Assembly: GCA_030549495.1 (NCBI GenBank)
Contig: JAUIRK010000570.1
Span: 1,837,501-1,901,500, forward strand
Direction: 5' to 3'
From: Nectonema munidae
Lineage: Eukaryota > Nematomorpha > Nectonematoida > Nectonematidae
DNA length: 64,000 bases
The notes under the pieces were generated by a model that worked only from the letters and a program-made list of their open reading frames with translations, was not told the origin of the DNA and did no database searches. This document shows, in pieces, positions 1-13,486 of this stretch. Position 1 is the first letter of the stretch; the number at the start of each line of letters is the position of its first letter. The position numbers and the translations under genes were made by a program.

Positions 1-780
1 CAAGATATGTATTTTAAATATCCCTGATCTACCAAGATGATCTTGAATACTTGAAAAGCACCTATTTTTCTTTGTTAATTTTTGGTGATGGCAATGAATG
101 CCCTCTTCACCAGATCGTTGACTACCTTTATATATTATGGACAACAACACCTCCATTTGATATGACACTTGTGATTGTCAAGTTGCAGGTAACAACTTAA
201 GGAAAAAGTTTTTAGGATCAAGAAGAATAACAAAAATCCTGTTATTTCGAATTAAGTGAGAGAGTTTGGTAAACGACTTCAAGTAGAGAAATACTGTAAC
301 ACAAGGGTCGAAAAACGCAGGTTTTTTGTTTTGACTTTACAGTGTGTGGTTTGTTTTTCCTCAGACTCTTAGACATGACTTGAAAGGAGACTTAGGCGAA
401 TGGCTTGTTCCATTAATTACCAAAGAAGCCTACTCAAAGTAGATAGTGACCGTCTGAGAGAGACATCTGTCAACACTGTTTCACTCTCTTAACTCCACTT
501 AAAATTGAAGGTCATTGGATGGTGGAACAGCACATCTGACAGCTCGCATCACATGTAGAAAAGAGCATTGAACACACAAATTCAGTCCAAAATTTTTCAT
601 TTTAGCTTTGTTCATAATTGAGTTGCTGCCCAAACATCTTTGCAATGTAGATGATTGTGGACATCTACCGACCCTGATTATGTGCACCAAGTAGCATCCA
701 ATATGTTCCACGAGTAGGAGTGACACCAAGCAAGATCAACATTAATTTAGCAGATTCGCGGTAATCATTTGTAGAAAAGA
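1..780 (-). other. possible decayed transposon-like coding remnant
   Basis: No intact gene is visible. Read on the minus strand, short stretches such as KVVNDLVKRAFIAITKN (about 75-140) faintly resemble a segment found in transposon-like proteins of arthropods and cnidarians (typically KVVND.AERG...LI). The rest is broken by stops and frame changes. Base composition is less AT-rich than the following 2 kb. This is a weak, by-eye resemblance; it could equally be random or an unrelated pseudogene. Confidence 0.2.
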
Positions 781-2963
781 ACTCATTTCTTCATTCCCAG
801 ATGTCAGCAAATCTTAAAAAAGCTTAATGTTTCTAAAAAGCAAAAGTTTGAGTCTCCCATCAAAAATCTTCATTGTTGAATAGTTAGTTGTGTCTCTGAA
901 TGAAACCCAATTTTTTTAACTCCTTTAACTCTTGGTTCTCTGGACCAACCGTTGCGCCAAAGTATTATTGCCACACTGCACACAATATAAGCTTCATAAC
1001 ATGTTGCCGGCAACCAAAATAAATATCTTTTTGTGAAGTATCTTTTCTGATTTTACTGAAGCCTCATTTTTGCATTGGTAATTAAAAGCAGATATATCGG
1101 ATCACATTCTGCTTTAGTTTGAGTCCTCTGCCATCAGCAATTATGAGAACACCAAGAAATTTACGTTCTGAAGTTTTGAGTTCTAGAAATTAGCACACCT
1201 AGTCTCTCGTAATCACAAGGAATTATTTTTCCATCCCAATGCAAAGTAACATAAACTGATAAAGCAGAACTTTCCTTTATATTTTCAGCTCCACAGTTTT
1301 GAACTTTACAGCTACTCGTCAGCTGCTTTTCTAAGAAAGAGTTGTAGTGTGTATGTCAGTCCCACTTTCAGAAATTAACCATGCCATAAATGCTGTTCTC
1401 TGGACCAGTTTAACATTTAGGGATCAGGCATTAGACAAATTATTGGACTTTGAAATAGATTATTTGAAGTTACAGTTTAATTTTTTGTTTCTGCTGACGC
1501 CTAGAATTCATGATACTGTTTATCATTGGTTTATTGGTTGAGTTCAGTAAATGAAATTAATGTTGCTGCAGATTCTGAAAAACACATTTTAGAGTTCTCT
1601 TACTTTTGATAAATACCAAACCTGATTGTGCCTAAATTTTGAAGATATTTTCTTTGGTATTCGTTTTCTTCAGCACTAAGAGATACTTTTTTCTGGCAAC
1701 GCAGGGCTTTGAGAAATACAGGATCTTCGTTTTTTTCTTCATTATTACGAAATCGTTTTTTTATATTTTCTTTTTAGCTTATGTGAAATACAAAAATACG
1801 AAACTAATCAGAAATAAATAAGGCTTCCTTATTTAAAAATAATATCTTTACAATTAACGCCATCTAAATATTTCTTTGTATGCTTCAAATGTGGCCTTTT
1901 CTATGTCTCTTTATGAGTTCATAATGTGTTTGTTATTAATTCAGATCCCCTAACATTGAAGAAAATAATGAATGCTTCGCCTGGTGTTTACTTTACATAA
2001 ATATCTGTGAAAATAGCATCATTAGTAGGTGTAACTAATGAAGTAAGTAAAGTCATCGTAAACTAATCCAAAAAACAACGCTACTATTCTAATTTGTAAG
2101 TGATCGCAATTTGTTCTCTCAATGCACATGTTCAAAACTTTCAGCATAAATTTATCTTTTTGTTGCGTCGCTCTATCACATTTTTGCGACTGAGTAACAT
2201 AATTCTATGACAAGTTTATTCGCAATAGCAACATAAATGAAAAAATATCCCAGAACATCTCTCTTGTTGGTATTTTAACTAATTGGGACTTGAAGCAAAC
2301 TTTTTATCATCACAAGGAGGCGATCTCAGAGTTTGACAATTTTATTCTTTTAATTTAGAAGGAATAGGCAAGGCTTAAATTAGTGTAAATTATTCAAAAT
2401 CTCATGATAAACAAATCAATATACACAATGGAATGAGGAAAATCCAAGGGAGCAAATATAAAAACATTCTTGTCAAAAAGGTCGATTTTTGGAGCACCCT
2501 AATGTCCACCTCTGGCTAATATCATCATTATCAATACTACCGTCATAAGCTTAATTACCTCTTTCAGAGGCCAAGGAAATGCCATACATCTTAGAAATGA
2601 GGTGTTGTTTATGACATACCAGTACTGAGATAACAATACTTACTACGTCATACCCATTTCTCTCATTCCTTATAATGTAAACCAAACAACTTATAAGGAT
2701 GAGTCTACTCTATAACTCATCAATAACTGTCACAGTTACCGCCACGTTGTCACCAAAAAATAACAGTGTGACATAATTTAAATGGTATAATTAATTAACC
2801 AAAACATTATTTTGCCACTTTCTGACATACATGTTATGAGTCAATAGGAAGAATGATTTGCATCACAATAATTCTTAAGTAAAGGGGAGGGGGATTAGTT
2901 GCTTGGTTGGATATCAAAGAACTTTCAGCCGTAAGGCTATATGCTCGCATTATGGATTCAGGG
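781..2963. other. intergenic, no gene seen
   Basis: AT-rich sequence with only short open frames (for example 1347-1541 and 1639-1821) that lack recognisable motifs, codon bias or splice sites. No repeat family recognised elsewhere in the window occurs here. Confidence 0.5.
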
Positions 2964-5900
2964 ACTATTCGGCCTCAAGACAACTCAACCTTGAGACAAT
3001 TCGGCCTCTATACACCTCAACCTCGAGACAATTCGGCCTCAATACAACTCGACTTCGTGACAATTCGGCCTCAAGACAACTCGATCTCGAGACAATTCGG
3101 CCTGTGGAAAACTCGACCTCGAAACAAATCGGCCTCAAGACAACTCGACCTCGAGACAATTCAGCCTAAATACAACTCGACTTCGAGACAATTTGGCCTC
3201 TGGACAACTCGGCATCAGACAATTCAGTCTCAAGACAACTCGATCTCGAGACAATTCGGCCTCAAGACAACTCAACCTCGAGACAATTCGGCCTCAAGGC
3301 AACTCGACTTCGAGACAATTAGGCCTCAAGGCAACTCGACCTCGAGACAATTCGGCCTCAAGGCAACTCGACATCGAGACAATTCGGCCTCAAAACAACT
3401 CGACTTCGAGACAATTTGGCCTCAATAACCCTCAATCTCGAGACAATTTGGCCTCTGGACAACACGGCATCAGACAATTCAGCTTCAAGACAACTCGATC
3501 TCCAGACAATTCGGCCTGTGGAAAACTCGACCTCGAAACAAATCGGCCTCAAGACAACTCGACCTCGAGACAATTCAGCCTAAATACAACTCGACTTCGA
3601 GACAATTTGGCCTCTGGACAACTCGGCATCAGACAATTCAGTCTCAAGACAACTCGATCTCGAGACAATTCGGCCTCAAGACAACTCAAACTCGAAACAA
3701 ATCGGCCTCAAGACAACTCAACCTCGAGACAATTCGGCCTCAAGGCAACTCGACTTCGAGACAATTAGGCCTCAAGGCAACTCGACCTCGAGACAATTCG
3801 GCCTCAAGGCAACTCGACATCGAGACAATTCGGCCTCAAAATAACTCGACTTCGAGACAATTTGGCCTCAATACAACTCGATCTCGAGACAATTTGGCCT
3901 CTGGACAACACGGCATCAAACAATTCAGCCTCAAGACAACTCGATCTCCAGACAATTCGGCCTGTGGACAACTCGACCTCGAAACAATTCAGCCTCAAGA
4001 CAACTCAATCTCGAGACAATTCGGCCTCAAGGCAACTCGACTTCGAGACAATTAGGCCTCAAGGCAACTCGACATCGAGACAATTCGGCCTCAAGGCAAC
4101 TCGACTTCGAGACAATTAGACCTCAAGACAACTCGACTTCGAGACAATTTGGCCTCTGGACAACTCGGCATCAGACAATTCAGTCTCAAGACAAATCGAC
4201 CTCGAAACCATTCAGCCTCAAGACAACTCAACCTCGAGATAATTCGACCTCAAGGCAACTCGACTTCGAGACAATTAGGCCTCAAGGCAACTCGACCTCG
4301 AGACAATTCGGCCTCAATAAAACTCGATCTCGAGACAATTCGGCCTGTGGAAAACTCAACCTCGAAACAAATCGGCCTCAAGACAACTCGACCTCGAGAC
4401 AATTCGGCCTAAATACAACTCGACTTCGAGACAATTTGGCCTCTGGACAACTCGGCATCAGACAATTCAGTCTCAAGACAACTCGATCTCGAGACAATTC
4501 GGCCTCAAGACAACTCAACCTCGAGACAATTCGGCCTCAAGGCAACTCGACTTCGAGACAATTAGGCCTCAAGGCAACTCGACCTCGAGACAATTCGGCC
4601 TCAATATAATTCGACTTCGAGACAATTTGGCCTCTGGACAACACGGCATCAGACAATTCAGTCTCAAGACAACTCGACCTCGAAACAATTCAGCCTCAAG
4701 ACAACTCAACCTCGAGACAATTCGGCCTCAAGCAACTCGACTTCGAGACAATTAGGCCTCAAGGCAACTCGACATCGAGACAATTCGGCCTCAAGGCAAC
4801 TCGACTTCGAGACAATTAGGCCTCAAGACAACTCGACTTCGAGACAATTTGGCCTCTGGACAACTCGGCATCAGACAATTCAGTCTCAAGACAACTCGAC
4901 CTCGAAACAATTCAGCCTCAAGACAAGTCAACCTCGAGACAATTAGGCCTCAAGGCAACTCAACCTCGAGACAATTCGGCCTCAAGGCAACTCGACATCG
5001 AGACAATTCGGCCTCAAGGCAACTCGACTTCGAGACAATTAGGCCTCAAGACAACTCGACTTCGAGACAATTTGGCCTCTGGACAACTCGGCACCAGACA
5101 ATTCAGTCTCAAGACAACTCGACCTCGAAACAATTCGTCCTCAAGACAACTCAACCTCGAGACAATTCGGCCTCAAGGCAACTCGACTTCGAGACAATTA
5201 GGCCTCAAGGCAACTCGACTTCGAGACAATTAGGTCTCAAGGCAACTCGACCTCGAGACAATTCGGCCTCAATACAAATCGACTTCGAGACCATTTGGCC
5301 TCTGGACAACACGGCATCAGACAATTTAGCCTCAAGACAACTCGATCTCCAGACAATTCGGCCTGTGGACAACTCGACCTCGAAACAATTCAGCCTCAAG
5401 ACAACTCAACCTCGAGACAATTCGGCCTCAAGGCAACTCGACTTCGAGACAATTAGGCCTCAAGGCAACTCGACTTCGAGACAATTAGGCCTCAAGACAA
5501 CTCGATCTCGAGACAATTCGACCTCAAGACAACTCGATCTCGAGACAATTCGGCCTGTGGAAAACTCAACCTCGAAACAAATCGGCCTCAAGACAACTCG
5601 ACCTCGAGACAATTCGGCCTAAATACAACTCGACTTCGAGACAATTTGGCCTCTGGACAACTCGGCATCAGACAATTCAGGCTCAAGACAACTCGATCTC
5701 CAGACAATTCGGCCTGTGGACAACTCTACCTCGAAACAATTCAGCCTCAAACCAACTCAATCTCAAGACAATTCGGCCTCAAGGCAACTCGACTTCGAGA
5801 CAATTAGGCCTCAAGGCAACTCGACTTCGAGACAATTAGGCCTCAAGACAACTCGATCTCGAGACAATTCGGCCTCAAGACAACTCGATCTCGAGACAAT

Positions 5901-6544
5901 TCGGCCTGTGGAAAACTCAACTTCGAAACAAATCGGCCTCAAGACAACTTGACCTCGAGACAATTCGGCCTCAATACAACTCGACTTCGCGACAATTTGG
6001 CCTCTGGACAACTCGGCATCAGACAATTCAGCCTCAAGACAACTCGATCTCCAGACAATTCGGCCTGTGGACAACTCGACCTCTAAACAATTCAGCCTCA
6101 AGACAACTCAACCTCGAGACAATTCGGCCTCAAGGCAACTCGACTTCGAGAAAATTATGCCTCAAGGCAACTCGACTTCGAGACAATTAGGCCTCAAGAC
6201 AACTCGATCTCGAGACAATTCGGCCTCAAGACAACTCGACTTTGAGACAATTAGGCCTCAAGACAACTTGATCTCGAGACAATTCGGCCTGTGGAAAACT
6301 CATAGAAACAAATCGGCCTCAAGACAACTCGACCTCGAGACAATTCGGCCTAAAGACAACTCGACTTCGAGCCAATTCGGCCTCTGGACAACTCTGCATC
6401 AAGACAATTCGGCCTCAGGACAACTCGATCTCGAGACAATTCGGCTTTAAGACAACTCGATCTCGAGACAATTCGGCCTATGGACAACTCGGAATCAAGA
6501 CAATTCCGCCTCAAGACAACTCGGCATCAAGACAAATCTGCCTC
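2964..6544. repeat. 3.6-kb minisatellite, 16/32-base unit
   Basis: An uninterrupted tandem array of about 110 copies of a 32-base unit. Each unit is made of two diverged 16-base halves, GACAATTCGGCCTCAA and GACAACTCGACCTCGA. It is much richer in G+C and CpG than its AT-rich flanks, and the CTCGAG palindrome recurs. A variant 31-base unit beginning CCTCTGGACAACTCGGCATC recurs at 3197, 3452, 3611, 3898, 4153, 4440, 4631, 4853, 5076, 5299, 5650 and 6001; every spacing is n x 32 - 1 bases (255, 159, 287, 255, 287, 191, 222/223, 351), so higher-order blocks of 5 to 11 units were duplicated. A last marker lies near 6381. The unit has no stop codon in most frames on either strand, and 32 is not a multiple of 3, so long open frames with a 32-residue period appear in several frames at once. 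These are not evidence of a protein. Confidence 0.95.
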
Positions 6545-8697
6545 TAAATATTTAAAATTAATATAATGAATCATTCGTCCTCTAGCATGTTTTACAGTGT
6601 GAAAATTCGGATTTTAGCGATTTCATAGTTGGACAAAATATAATTATTCTTATTTGACTGTTTCTCAATTTTTTTGTAAAAAAATTCTGCTTCTTGTTTT
6701 CAAGTTCTATTTGAAGTGCTTCTTGATATTTTTTAAGGTTTTGAGACTTTGTTCTCATAGATAAGTTATTCCGGTGAGGAAACTTTTTATCATTATATTT
6801 TAGAGCCTTTTTGATTTAATTAATTTTCAAGCAAAAGGAAATATTTGTAGTGAATTCCGATTTTATGTTTGCAAAAGATTTTATGAATGATGTTTTTGAA
6901 AACTATATAGGTTCAAGATATTTATATTGGAACTTCGTCTCTACCGAACATTTTTTTTGATTTATTTTCTCATTTTGATATAAAGGTTCTATATGATGAT
7001 TTGCGCATTTTTTCTTTTTCCGAAAATATAAAAAGTGATAATACAGTCAGTTTTCTTCTTATATGTATGTATATATCTTATCAAGTACAGAAAAAAAGTA
7101 TTATTAAAATTTAACAAATTTCTAATGTTGTTTTATAAAAATCATAAAATACTGAAAAAAATACTTAAAATGGAATTTTTCAAACAATAATTTACATACA
7201 TATTGAAAGCACCATTTCAAAATTCCAATGAAAATTTCGAAACACTTAACTTTGAAATTGCGGTTTTATTTCATGGATGATTGGCTGTGATGTTTACTGA
7301 CACATATAATAATAATAATAATACGATGACTAGTATGAATGTTTTTTTCAAAATATTTACTTTATTGTTTTGAAGACAAAATTAACTGTTTTTCAACATT
7401 TCTTCTTAATGATATAGATATCATTTGAAAGCTTATCTTTTGCTATATACGCTAGGAATTTAGTTTTTTTTTCATTTAAAAATATCAATATAAAAAAATT
7501 GTCCTAAGTAAAGAGATATTTTTTACTTTTTAAGGTTTAGTTAATGTTTTTAATTAAATGTTTTTTTTTAATTAAATACTAAATTTTAGTAGCAGAAAAA
7601 GATGTTTTTTATTTTAGATAAAGGAAATTAACATTATTCTAACAATTTTCAATACTTTTACATTGCAATGTTTAGTAAACAAATTTTATCTTATTCACGC
7701 TTATTCTTTTAGTTTTCATGTGATATAGAGAGTCATTTTATTAGGAAGCATTAGCTGAAAAAAGAAATTATAAAAAAACCTTTCAGAGATTTTGAATGGG
7801 CAGTCCCCTCCTATTTGAACTCATATAGAGGTATTTTTGATTTGATTTTTTAAGTGTAAGTTTTTAGCTAAAATCCGTGTTGGGAATGTAATGCATGTTT
7901 TTAAGAAAATATGATATCGATGGTTACTAAAAAAGCCCACCCACCACAGGCCATTTTCAAATAACATATAATCGTTGATTTATTATAGTTCGACATATAT
8001 GTGTGAAAACGTATGTATCATAAAGCCTGTTAAATGATTTTTGATAAACATAGCGGCTTATGTTATGTGTATTGAATTATTCGACCAAATTTTAGTTTAT
8101 GTTCTTGATTAGAAGATGCGGGGTGCATATTTTTTAATTTTGATACTTTTGAGGTTTAACGCTAGTTAAATTTTAAGAAGTTTTACCCATTATCTGTAAC
8201 AATATCCGACACAATTATAAACCCACTCCACTACAAATAATCTAAATTTATTTATAGATTTTTATTAAATTATGTTAGTTTTCGGTTTTTTTTACAAATT
8301 AGCTTTTATTTTTGTCCTTAAGGATATTATTTTTTCTAGCTAATTTATTTAAAAATTATAAAAAATAGTTCGAAATATAAATAAAAAATAGTTTTTGAGT
8401 TAGTAAATTTTTCGTAAAATATGTCTACTGAACTTAGTATACCTATTTCATTGGTGAATTTAAAATTTTTCACCAAACTAATATGATTATTTCTATTTGG
8501 GGGCATAGTTTTTCTTTTCTCGACTCAAAAAACCTCTAAAGAATAATGTTTTAAACTATATATATGTTTCTTAATTGAGATCTCAATTTTAGACAAATAC
8601 TTCCAAGTTAAGTCAGTTCATAATGTACACGGTTAAAAATAGTTGCCCACTTGTTTTGCTATTTATTTTCAAAGATAGATATCAATTTTATTATTGG
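6545..8697. other. AT-rich intergenic, no gene seen
   Basis: Very AT-rich, no usable open frames. A short (ATA)n microsatellite sits near 7306-7322. Nothing else recognised. Confidence 0.6.
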
Positions 8698-8766
8698 GGC
8701 GTGAGTAAGGTGCGCAACTGTGCCTTCTCGATGAAAACACCTCACGCGGTACCTTTACCTTTATAA
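8698..8766 (+). repeat. SINE family S1, internally deleted copy
   Basis: GCGTGAGTAAGG followed by the tail CCTTCTCGATGAAAACACC and ACCTTTACCTTT matches the copy at 37577-37722, which has a clear pol III B box. The central part with the B box is missing here, so this copy is a deleted or truncated derivative. Confidence 0.6.
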
Positions 8767-8854
8767 TTGTTAACTGCTTCCTCAAAAAATATACCAAATG
8801 TGTTTGTTGGACTTTCTTATTATGGCCCAAACTGGTTCACTATAATGTTATTTC

Positions 8855-9015
8855 TTCTTCTTCTTTGCCTACACCTTATCTCCAAGTTGGGGGTCGGTTG
8901 CTGAGATCCGCTGTCTCCACTTCTCTGTGTCCATTGCGGCGTCTTCTCTGAGTCCAAGCTCCTGTAGTCGCTCCTTCAGCCTACAGGCTTCTTCAGCGTA
9001 CACTGTGTGAAAGAT
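8855..9015. repeat. GC-richer repeat fragment, with a short inverted piece of the 330-base unit
   Basis: The stretch from about 8855 to 9000 (starting CTTCTTTGCCTACACC) is distinctly less AT-rich than its surroundings and free of a good open frame. Its end, around 8992-9014 (AGCGTACACTGTGTGAAAG), is the reverse complement of part of the 330-base unit that follows, which suggests the adjacent array derives from an element with inverted ends. Confidence 0.4.
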
Positions 9016-9035
9016 CTACATAGACATTAGAACTG

Positions 9036-9935
9036 AGAAATACATAAGTAGATAATGATCATCAAAGCTAAGTGTTGACGGCTAGTTGGTTGATGCTCAC
9101 GCACAGCCACTTGACGTCAGTTCAAACCTCATAGTTTGAACACCAAAGTGGAACTGATGAGGCTTCAATAGCCGAAACCAGTCTTCCGGTCTTTCACACA
9201 GTATACGCTTAGTGATGATGATCAAAATACAAGAGAACTTACAATTTCTAGTTATATCTAATAACCTTGTATGTACAATTATAATAAGTATATCATTACT
9301 AACAGCAATATATGCTGAGAAATGTGCCCTACTACTACTAATTGATTTGAGACCGTAACGGTACCATTCAATACATAAGTAGATAATGATCATCAAAGCT
9401 AAGTGTTGACGGCTAGTTGGTTGATGCTCACGCACAGCCACTGGACGTCAGTTCAAACCTCATAGTTTGAACACCAAAGTGGAACTGATGAGGCTTCAAT
9501 AGCCGAAACCGGTCTTTCACACACTGTACGCTTAGTGATGATGATCAAAATACAAGAGAACTTACAATTTCTAGTTATATCTAATAACCTAGTATGCACA
9601 ATTATAATAAGTATATCATTACTACCAGCAATATATGCTGAGAAATGTGCCCTACTACTACTACATTGATTTGAGACCGTAACGGTACATTCAATACATA
9701 AGTAGATAATGATCATCAAAGCTAAGTGTTGACGGCTAGTTGGTTGATGCTCACGCACAGCCACTGGACGTCAGTTCAAACCTCATAGTTTGAACACCAA
9801 AGTGGAACTAATGAGGCTTCAATAGCCGAAACCGGTCTTTCACACAGTGTACGCTTAGTGATGATGATCAAAATACAAGAGAACTTACAATTTCTAGTTA
9901 TATCTAAACCTTGTATGCACAATTATAATAAGTAT
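9036..9935. repeat. tandem repeat, 330-base unit, 2.7 copies
   Basis: Copies begin near 9040, 9370 and 9699 at ATACATAAGTAGATAATG and are nearly identical. Each contains an inner inverted pair around TTCAAACCTCATAGTTTGAA (a near-perfect palindrome, GTTCAAAC/GTTTGAAC). The two long minus-strand open frames here (9097-9441 and 9453-9764) are the same repeat read twice and show no protein family signature. A fourth, diverged copy lies at 62750-63735, interrupted by a hAT element, and an inverted partial copy at 62488-62570, so this is a dispersed element that was also amplified in tandem. Confidence 0.9.
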
Positions 9936-10764
9936 ATATGAATAAAGTTAAATGAACGATACAATCAAAACATGAACGTTTATAAAATGGGAAACAATCT
10001 TAATGTCTAATGTTAGCTTGATTACTTTCAAGGTAATTGAGTCACCATAGCACTAACTAACCATAAAAATCTTTGAATTCTTTAGAGAAAGAAAACTAGG
10101 ATAAAAAAATAGCATAACCGAATGTAGCTTGTTCCTGGATAAAAAGATATGGGTATAAAAGAGATATACATTTTATTTAAGGACAAAAATACCATCATGA
10201 TCAAATAGAAAAATGCCGATCTGATAAATTATACGAACGTTATACAAAACGGATAAAAATGAATCTGATTACAAATTAGCCAGAAGTAAACAGGAACAGC
10301 AATTTTAATTTACAATCGCAAAAATATTTCAGAATCAAATTGGTTATGAAGGATTTACTGTGTATGAATAAGTTTATATTAAAATATTTTGCGGACTAGT
10401 GAAAGCTAATTTACTCACAGATATAATATTTTTGTTATCGACAAAAATCCACCTAACAAAAATTTTTTCCATAATTGTTTTAATATCTTGATTGTTGTTT
10501 GATATTTCATAACTTAATCAATATATTTAAAAAATATTTAACTTTTAATTTATAAAATAAATAACTTATCATCTACGACTATAAAATGCCTCAGATAGTA
10601 AAATAGTACAGTCCTTATCAATATATATTCTTAGTAGTTGAAAATTTTAATAAGGATTTTTCTAAACTTCATTTAGATTAAAATAAAAATTATTATCCAA
10701 AAGGATGTGAAACAATTTTTAACTTTTTTTATATAAGTTTCTTTGACTTTAAGGAAAATATATT
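9936..10764. other. AT-rich intergenic, no gene seen
   Basis: No open frame, repeat or motif recognised. Confidence 0.5.
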
Positions 10765-10920
10765 TGGCATTAAAGTTTTTGAAATGAAGATTTTTGAGCT
10801 AGGCAATTTTAAAACGTGCGATTTTTGAAATGGGGATTTTGATTGAAGGGGTATTTTTGAAAAAGCAATGTTTGAAATGGAGATTTTTGAAAGGGGAATT
10901 TCTGAAGAGGGATTTTTGAA
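10765..10920. repeat. degenerate short tandem repeat
   Basis: Repeated variants of GATTTTTGAAATGGGG, about 16 to 20 bases apart and partly decayed. The minus-strand open frame across it (Ile/Ser/Lys/Pro-rich, with SKI.IS-like periodic motifs) is a by-product of the repeat. Confidence 0.55.
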
Positions 10921-11099
10921 CAGCACCTAATATTATAAGTGATTACTAAAAGTTGGTTTATTAAATACAGACAATATTTAGCAAAAAATTGTTAAAATAT
11001 TTTAAGGTTTATATATTTCACATTAATTAACTAGTTTGATTGTTTATTTTTCAGGTTTGATTGTTTTTATAACCTTGAAAAATCATTTTTCCAAAGACT

Positions 11100-11800
11100 A
11101 GTACATTATATCATATCCCTCAACCTCATCTATCACACACAGTTTGTATACCTTAATTACAAAAACATTGAAACTGAACTATCTCAACTAACTATCTACC
11201 TCGACCTCTCACTTTCTACCCAGACTACAACTTTTCTAGACATAGACAACGCTTTCAATACATTTCTCGCCATTCTTAGAAAACTTGCTAGTAAATCTTT
11301 CCCTCTATACATCATTAAATTTATAAGTTCATAACTCTCAAAGCGCTCCCTCCTATTCAAATACCACGCCTCTCTTTACATCCATAAGTTAACCCTCTAT
11401 ACACCTCAAGGAGCATGATATCCTCTATCTAATTCTCAAAGATCCCCTGTTTAACTTCATTCAGATACAAACAGTTTTTCCCCAATCTTTCTCTGACGAT
11501 ATCCTATTAAACCTTCACAAATAACTTTCAATAAGCCAAATTTGTTAAAGACTTCTTTCTTCTTCTATAATTACATGAAAGGAAAAAATGTATAAAAACA
11601 TCTTCATTGCAACCAAAATAGTTCTTATCGACTTCACACGATAAAGCAATGAATATTTTCATCTACATCTAAATGCCACTCAACTATTCTATTTCCACCA
11701 AATATCTAGGACATACCTTTCAAAACAAACTAGAATTCTCTTGTCATTTTAAAAACTCTACCAAAAGCTCTCTACCACTCTCTTGTCACTCAGAAGCACG
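11100..11800 (+). mobile_element. LINE family A, reverse-transcriptase fragment
   Basis: Plus-strand frames read the core of a non-LTR reverse transcriptase in pieces: FLDIDNAFNT (motif A region) near 11235-11265, LYTPQGA (motif B region) near 11395-11415, SDDILLNL (the catalytic DD box) near 11490-11515, and KYLGHTFQNKLEFS near 11700-11735. The last matches IKYLGLTFQ in the larger family A copy at 57841-60990. The sense strand is strikingly C-rich and G-poor, as in that copy. Stops and frameshifts show it is dead, and both ends are missing. Confidence 0.75.
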
Positions 11801-13486
11801 ATCTCCTACAAATAGGGCTTTTGCACGAAACACACCAAATACATATATTCATGACGATATTTTGAGTTATCTGAATTTTTTCATCTTTAATTTGAATAAA
11901 TTTTTACAGTCAATTTATGGGTATTCAAAAAAAGAGTATATTTATCGAAAAATAATATATAAAAAATAATATTGTCATATCTTCCAAATATTTGCAAGGA
12001 TGTTCAAAAAGTCAAGACTGACCGCTAATTAAGAACCTCCCTATAAATAAATAAGCAATCATAAACATTTTAAGTGTTGAATAAAAACTTGAAAATGCAG
12101 AGAAACACACACACGTATAAATGTATATATATATTTTTGAGCATAAATTTTGATGAAAATTGAATAAAAAGTATCTATAAAATGTTTTTAGTGTACTTTT
12201 TAACCATTTCTTTCTAAAATCTCCGAGTCAGCTTTCGGTTCTTTGTAAGTTATAAACTATGTTATAGCATACAAACAAATAAACACACAAAAAAACAAGG
12301 TCCGTTAAATTTTTTTCGTTTATCTGTTTTTGTTTTATATATTCTTTTACCCAAATTTAGTAATGGCAAATATTTTAACTTTTAATATTTATTAAATTTT
12401 TCATATACAAAGTACATTGTAATAATTCATAAATAAACTAAAAAATAAGTTAATATTTTTTAACATGCTTTCAATTATTATAATATTTATAATTTTTTTC
12501 ACTTAATTCTTTTTTTTTTAATTGTAGATGTTCGATGCGTTATTCATACATGTATAGCTTTATAGTTACACGATTCGCGATCTATTAGATAGAGTTTTGC
12601 TGACTTCTATTCAAAGAGTGTATAAGTTAGAATATAAGAATTCTATTTTAATAGATTATTTGTCATTTTTTTTGTAAAAGTGAATGTTTACAAAAATTTT
12701 TAATTAGATTTTATTTTTTCTTATAATATTTCCAAAATATGAAATACGAAGAAATATAAAAATTTGATTCTTTTCCACAATTATTCATGACTTTAGCTTA
12801 GTATTTTTAAAAAACTACACGTGCATTTCCCCATTTATTATGGTTACAACCGTAGGAGGAAAATGTTAATTACATCATATAATCAAATAGTTTAATATAT
12901 TTATATGAGTAATTCTATTCCCTTACTATACCAACTGTCTTCGTAGACTTTGATGTATTTGTTGAGTTGTCTAATATTTCATTAATTATCCCTTAGTTTT
13001 TTGCACTTGTATGTGAAGGCAAAGTCATGTGCCCTCTTTTCTCTTCTATGGTATTGGCATCTCTACGATTGTTTTACAAATGTGCTTCATTTCTTCACAT
13101 ATGCACCGACGTACCCAGAGTTGATTCCTTATTATAAATTTAGAAAAACCATGATCAAACAACCCCTTTAAACTTTAAAGGCGATCAAATCTATTTTGAT
13201 GAAATGTTAATAATGCTAAGACAGCTTGGCTCTCTTCTTTCACACATTTTGATGTTATGCTAATCTACGCTTCGATTAACATAAATAGTTGAAGGCTGCT
13301 TATTATATGTTTTTATACTGCTTCGCAAACTTGATTTCCAATATTCAGAACACTCAAGAAGAATAAGGATTTATTTAGCCATATACGTTAACAAAATAGG
13401 GTGCAAAGTTTGAAATTTTGTAAATTAAATTTATCAAAAAAAAACTAAAATTCATATAAGGGAAAGAATAGACAATAAGTCCAAGT
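11801..13486. other. AT-rich intergenic, no gene seen
   Basis: Long A and T runs, no usable open frame, no repeat recognised. Confidence 0.55.

Noticed and set aside
2903-6450. Several long open frames with DNSASRQLD-type repeats, on both strands
   Set aside because: They are the 32-base minisatellite read in different frames. The unit length is not a multiple of 3 and the unit lacks stops in most frames; there is no start context, codon signal or single preferred frame.
2964-6544. CRISPR-like array of short repeats
   Set aside because: Repeats follow each other directly with no unique spacers, in a eukaryotic setting.
9097-9764. Two 103-114 codon minus-strand frames
   Set aside because: Copies of the 330-base repeat; no domain, and both repeat the same peptide.
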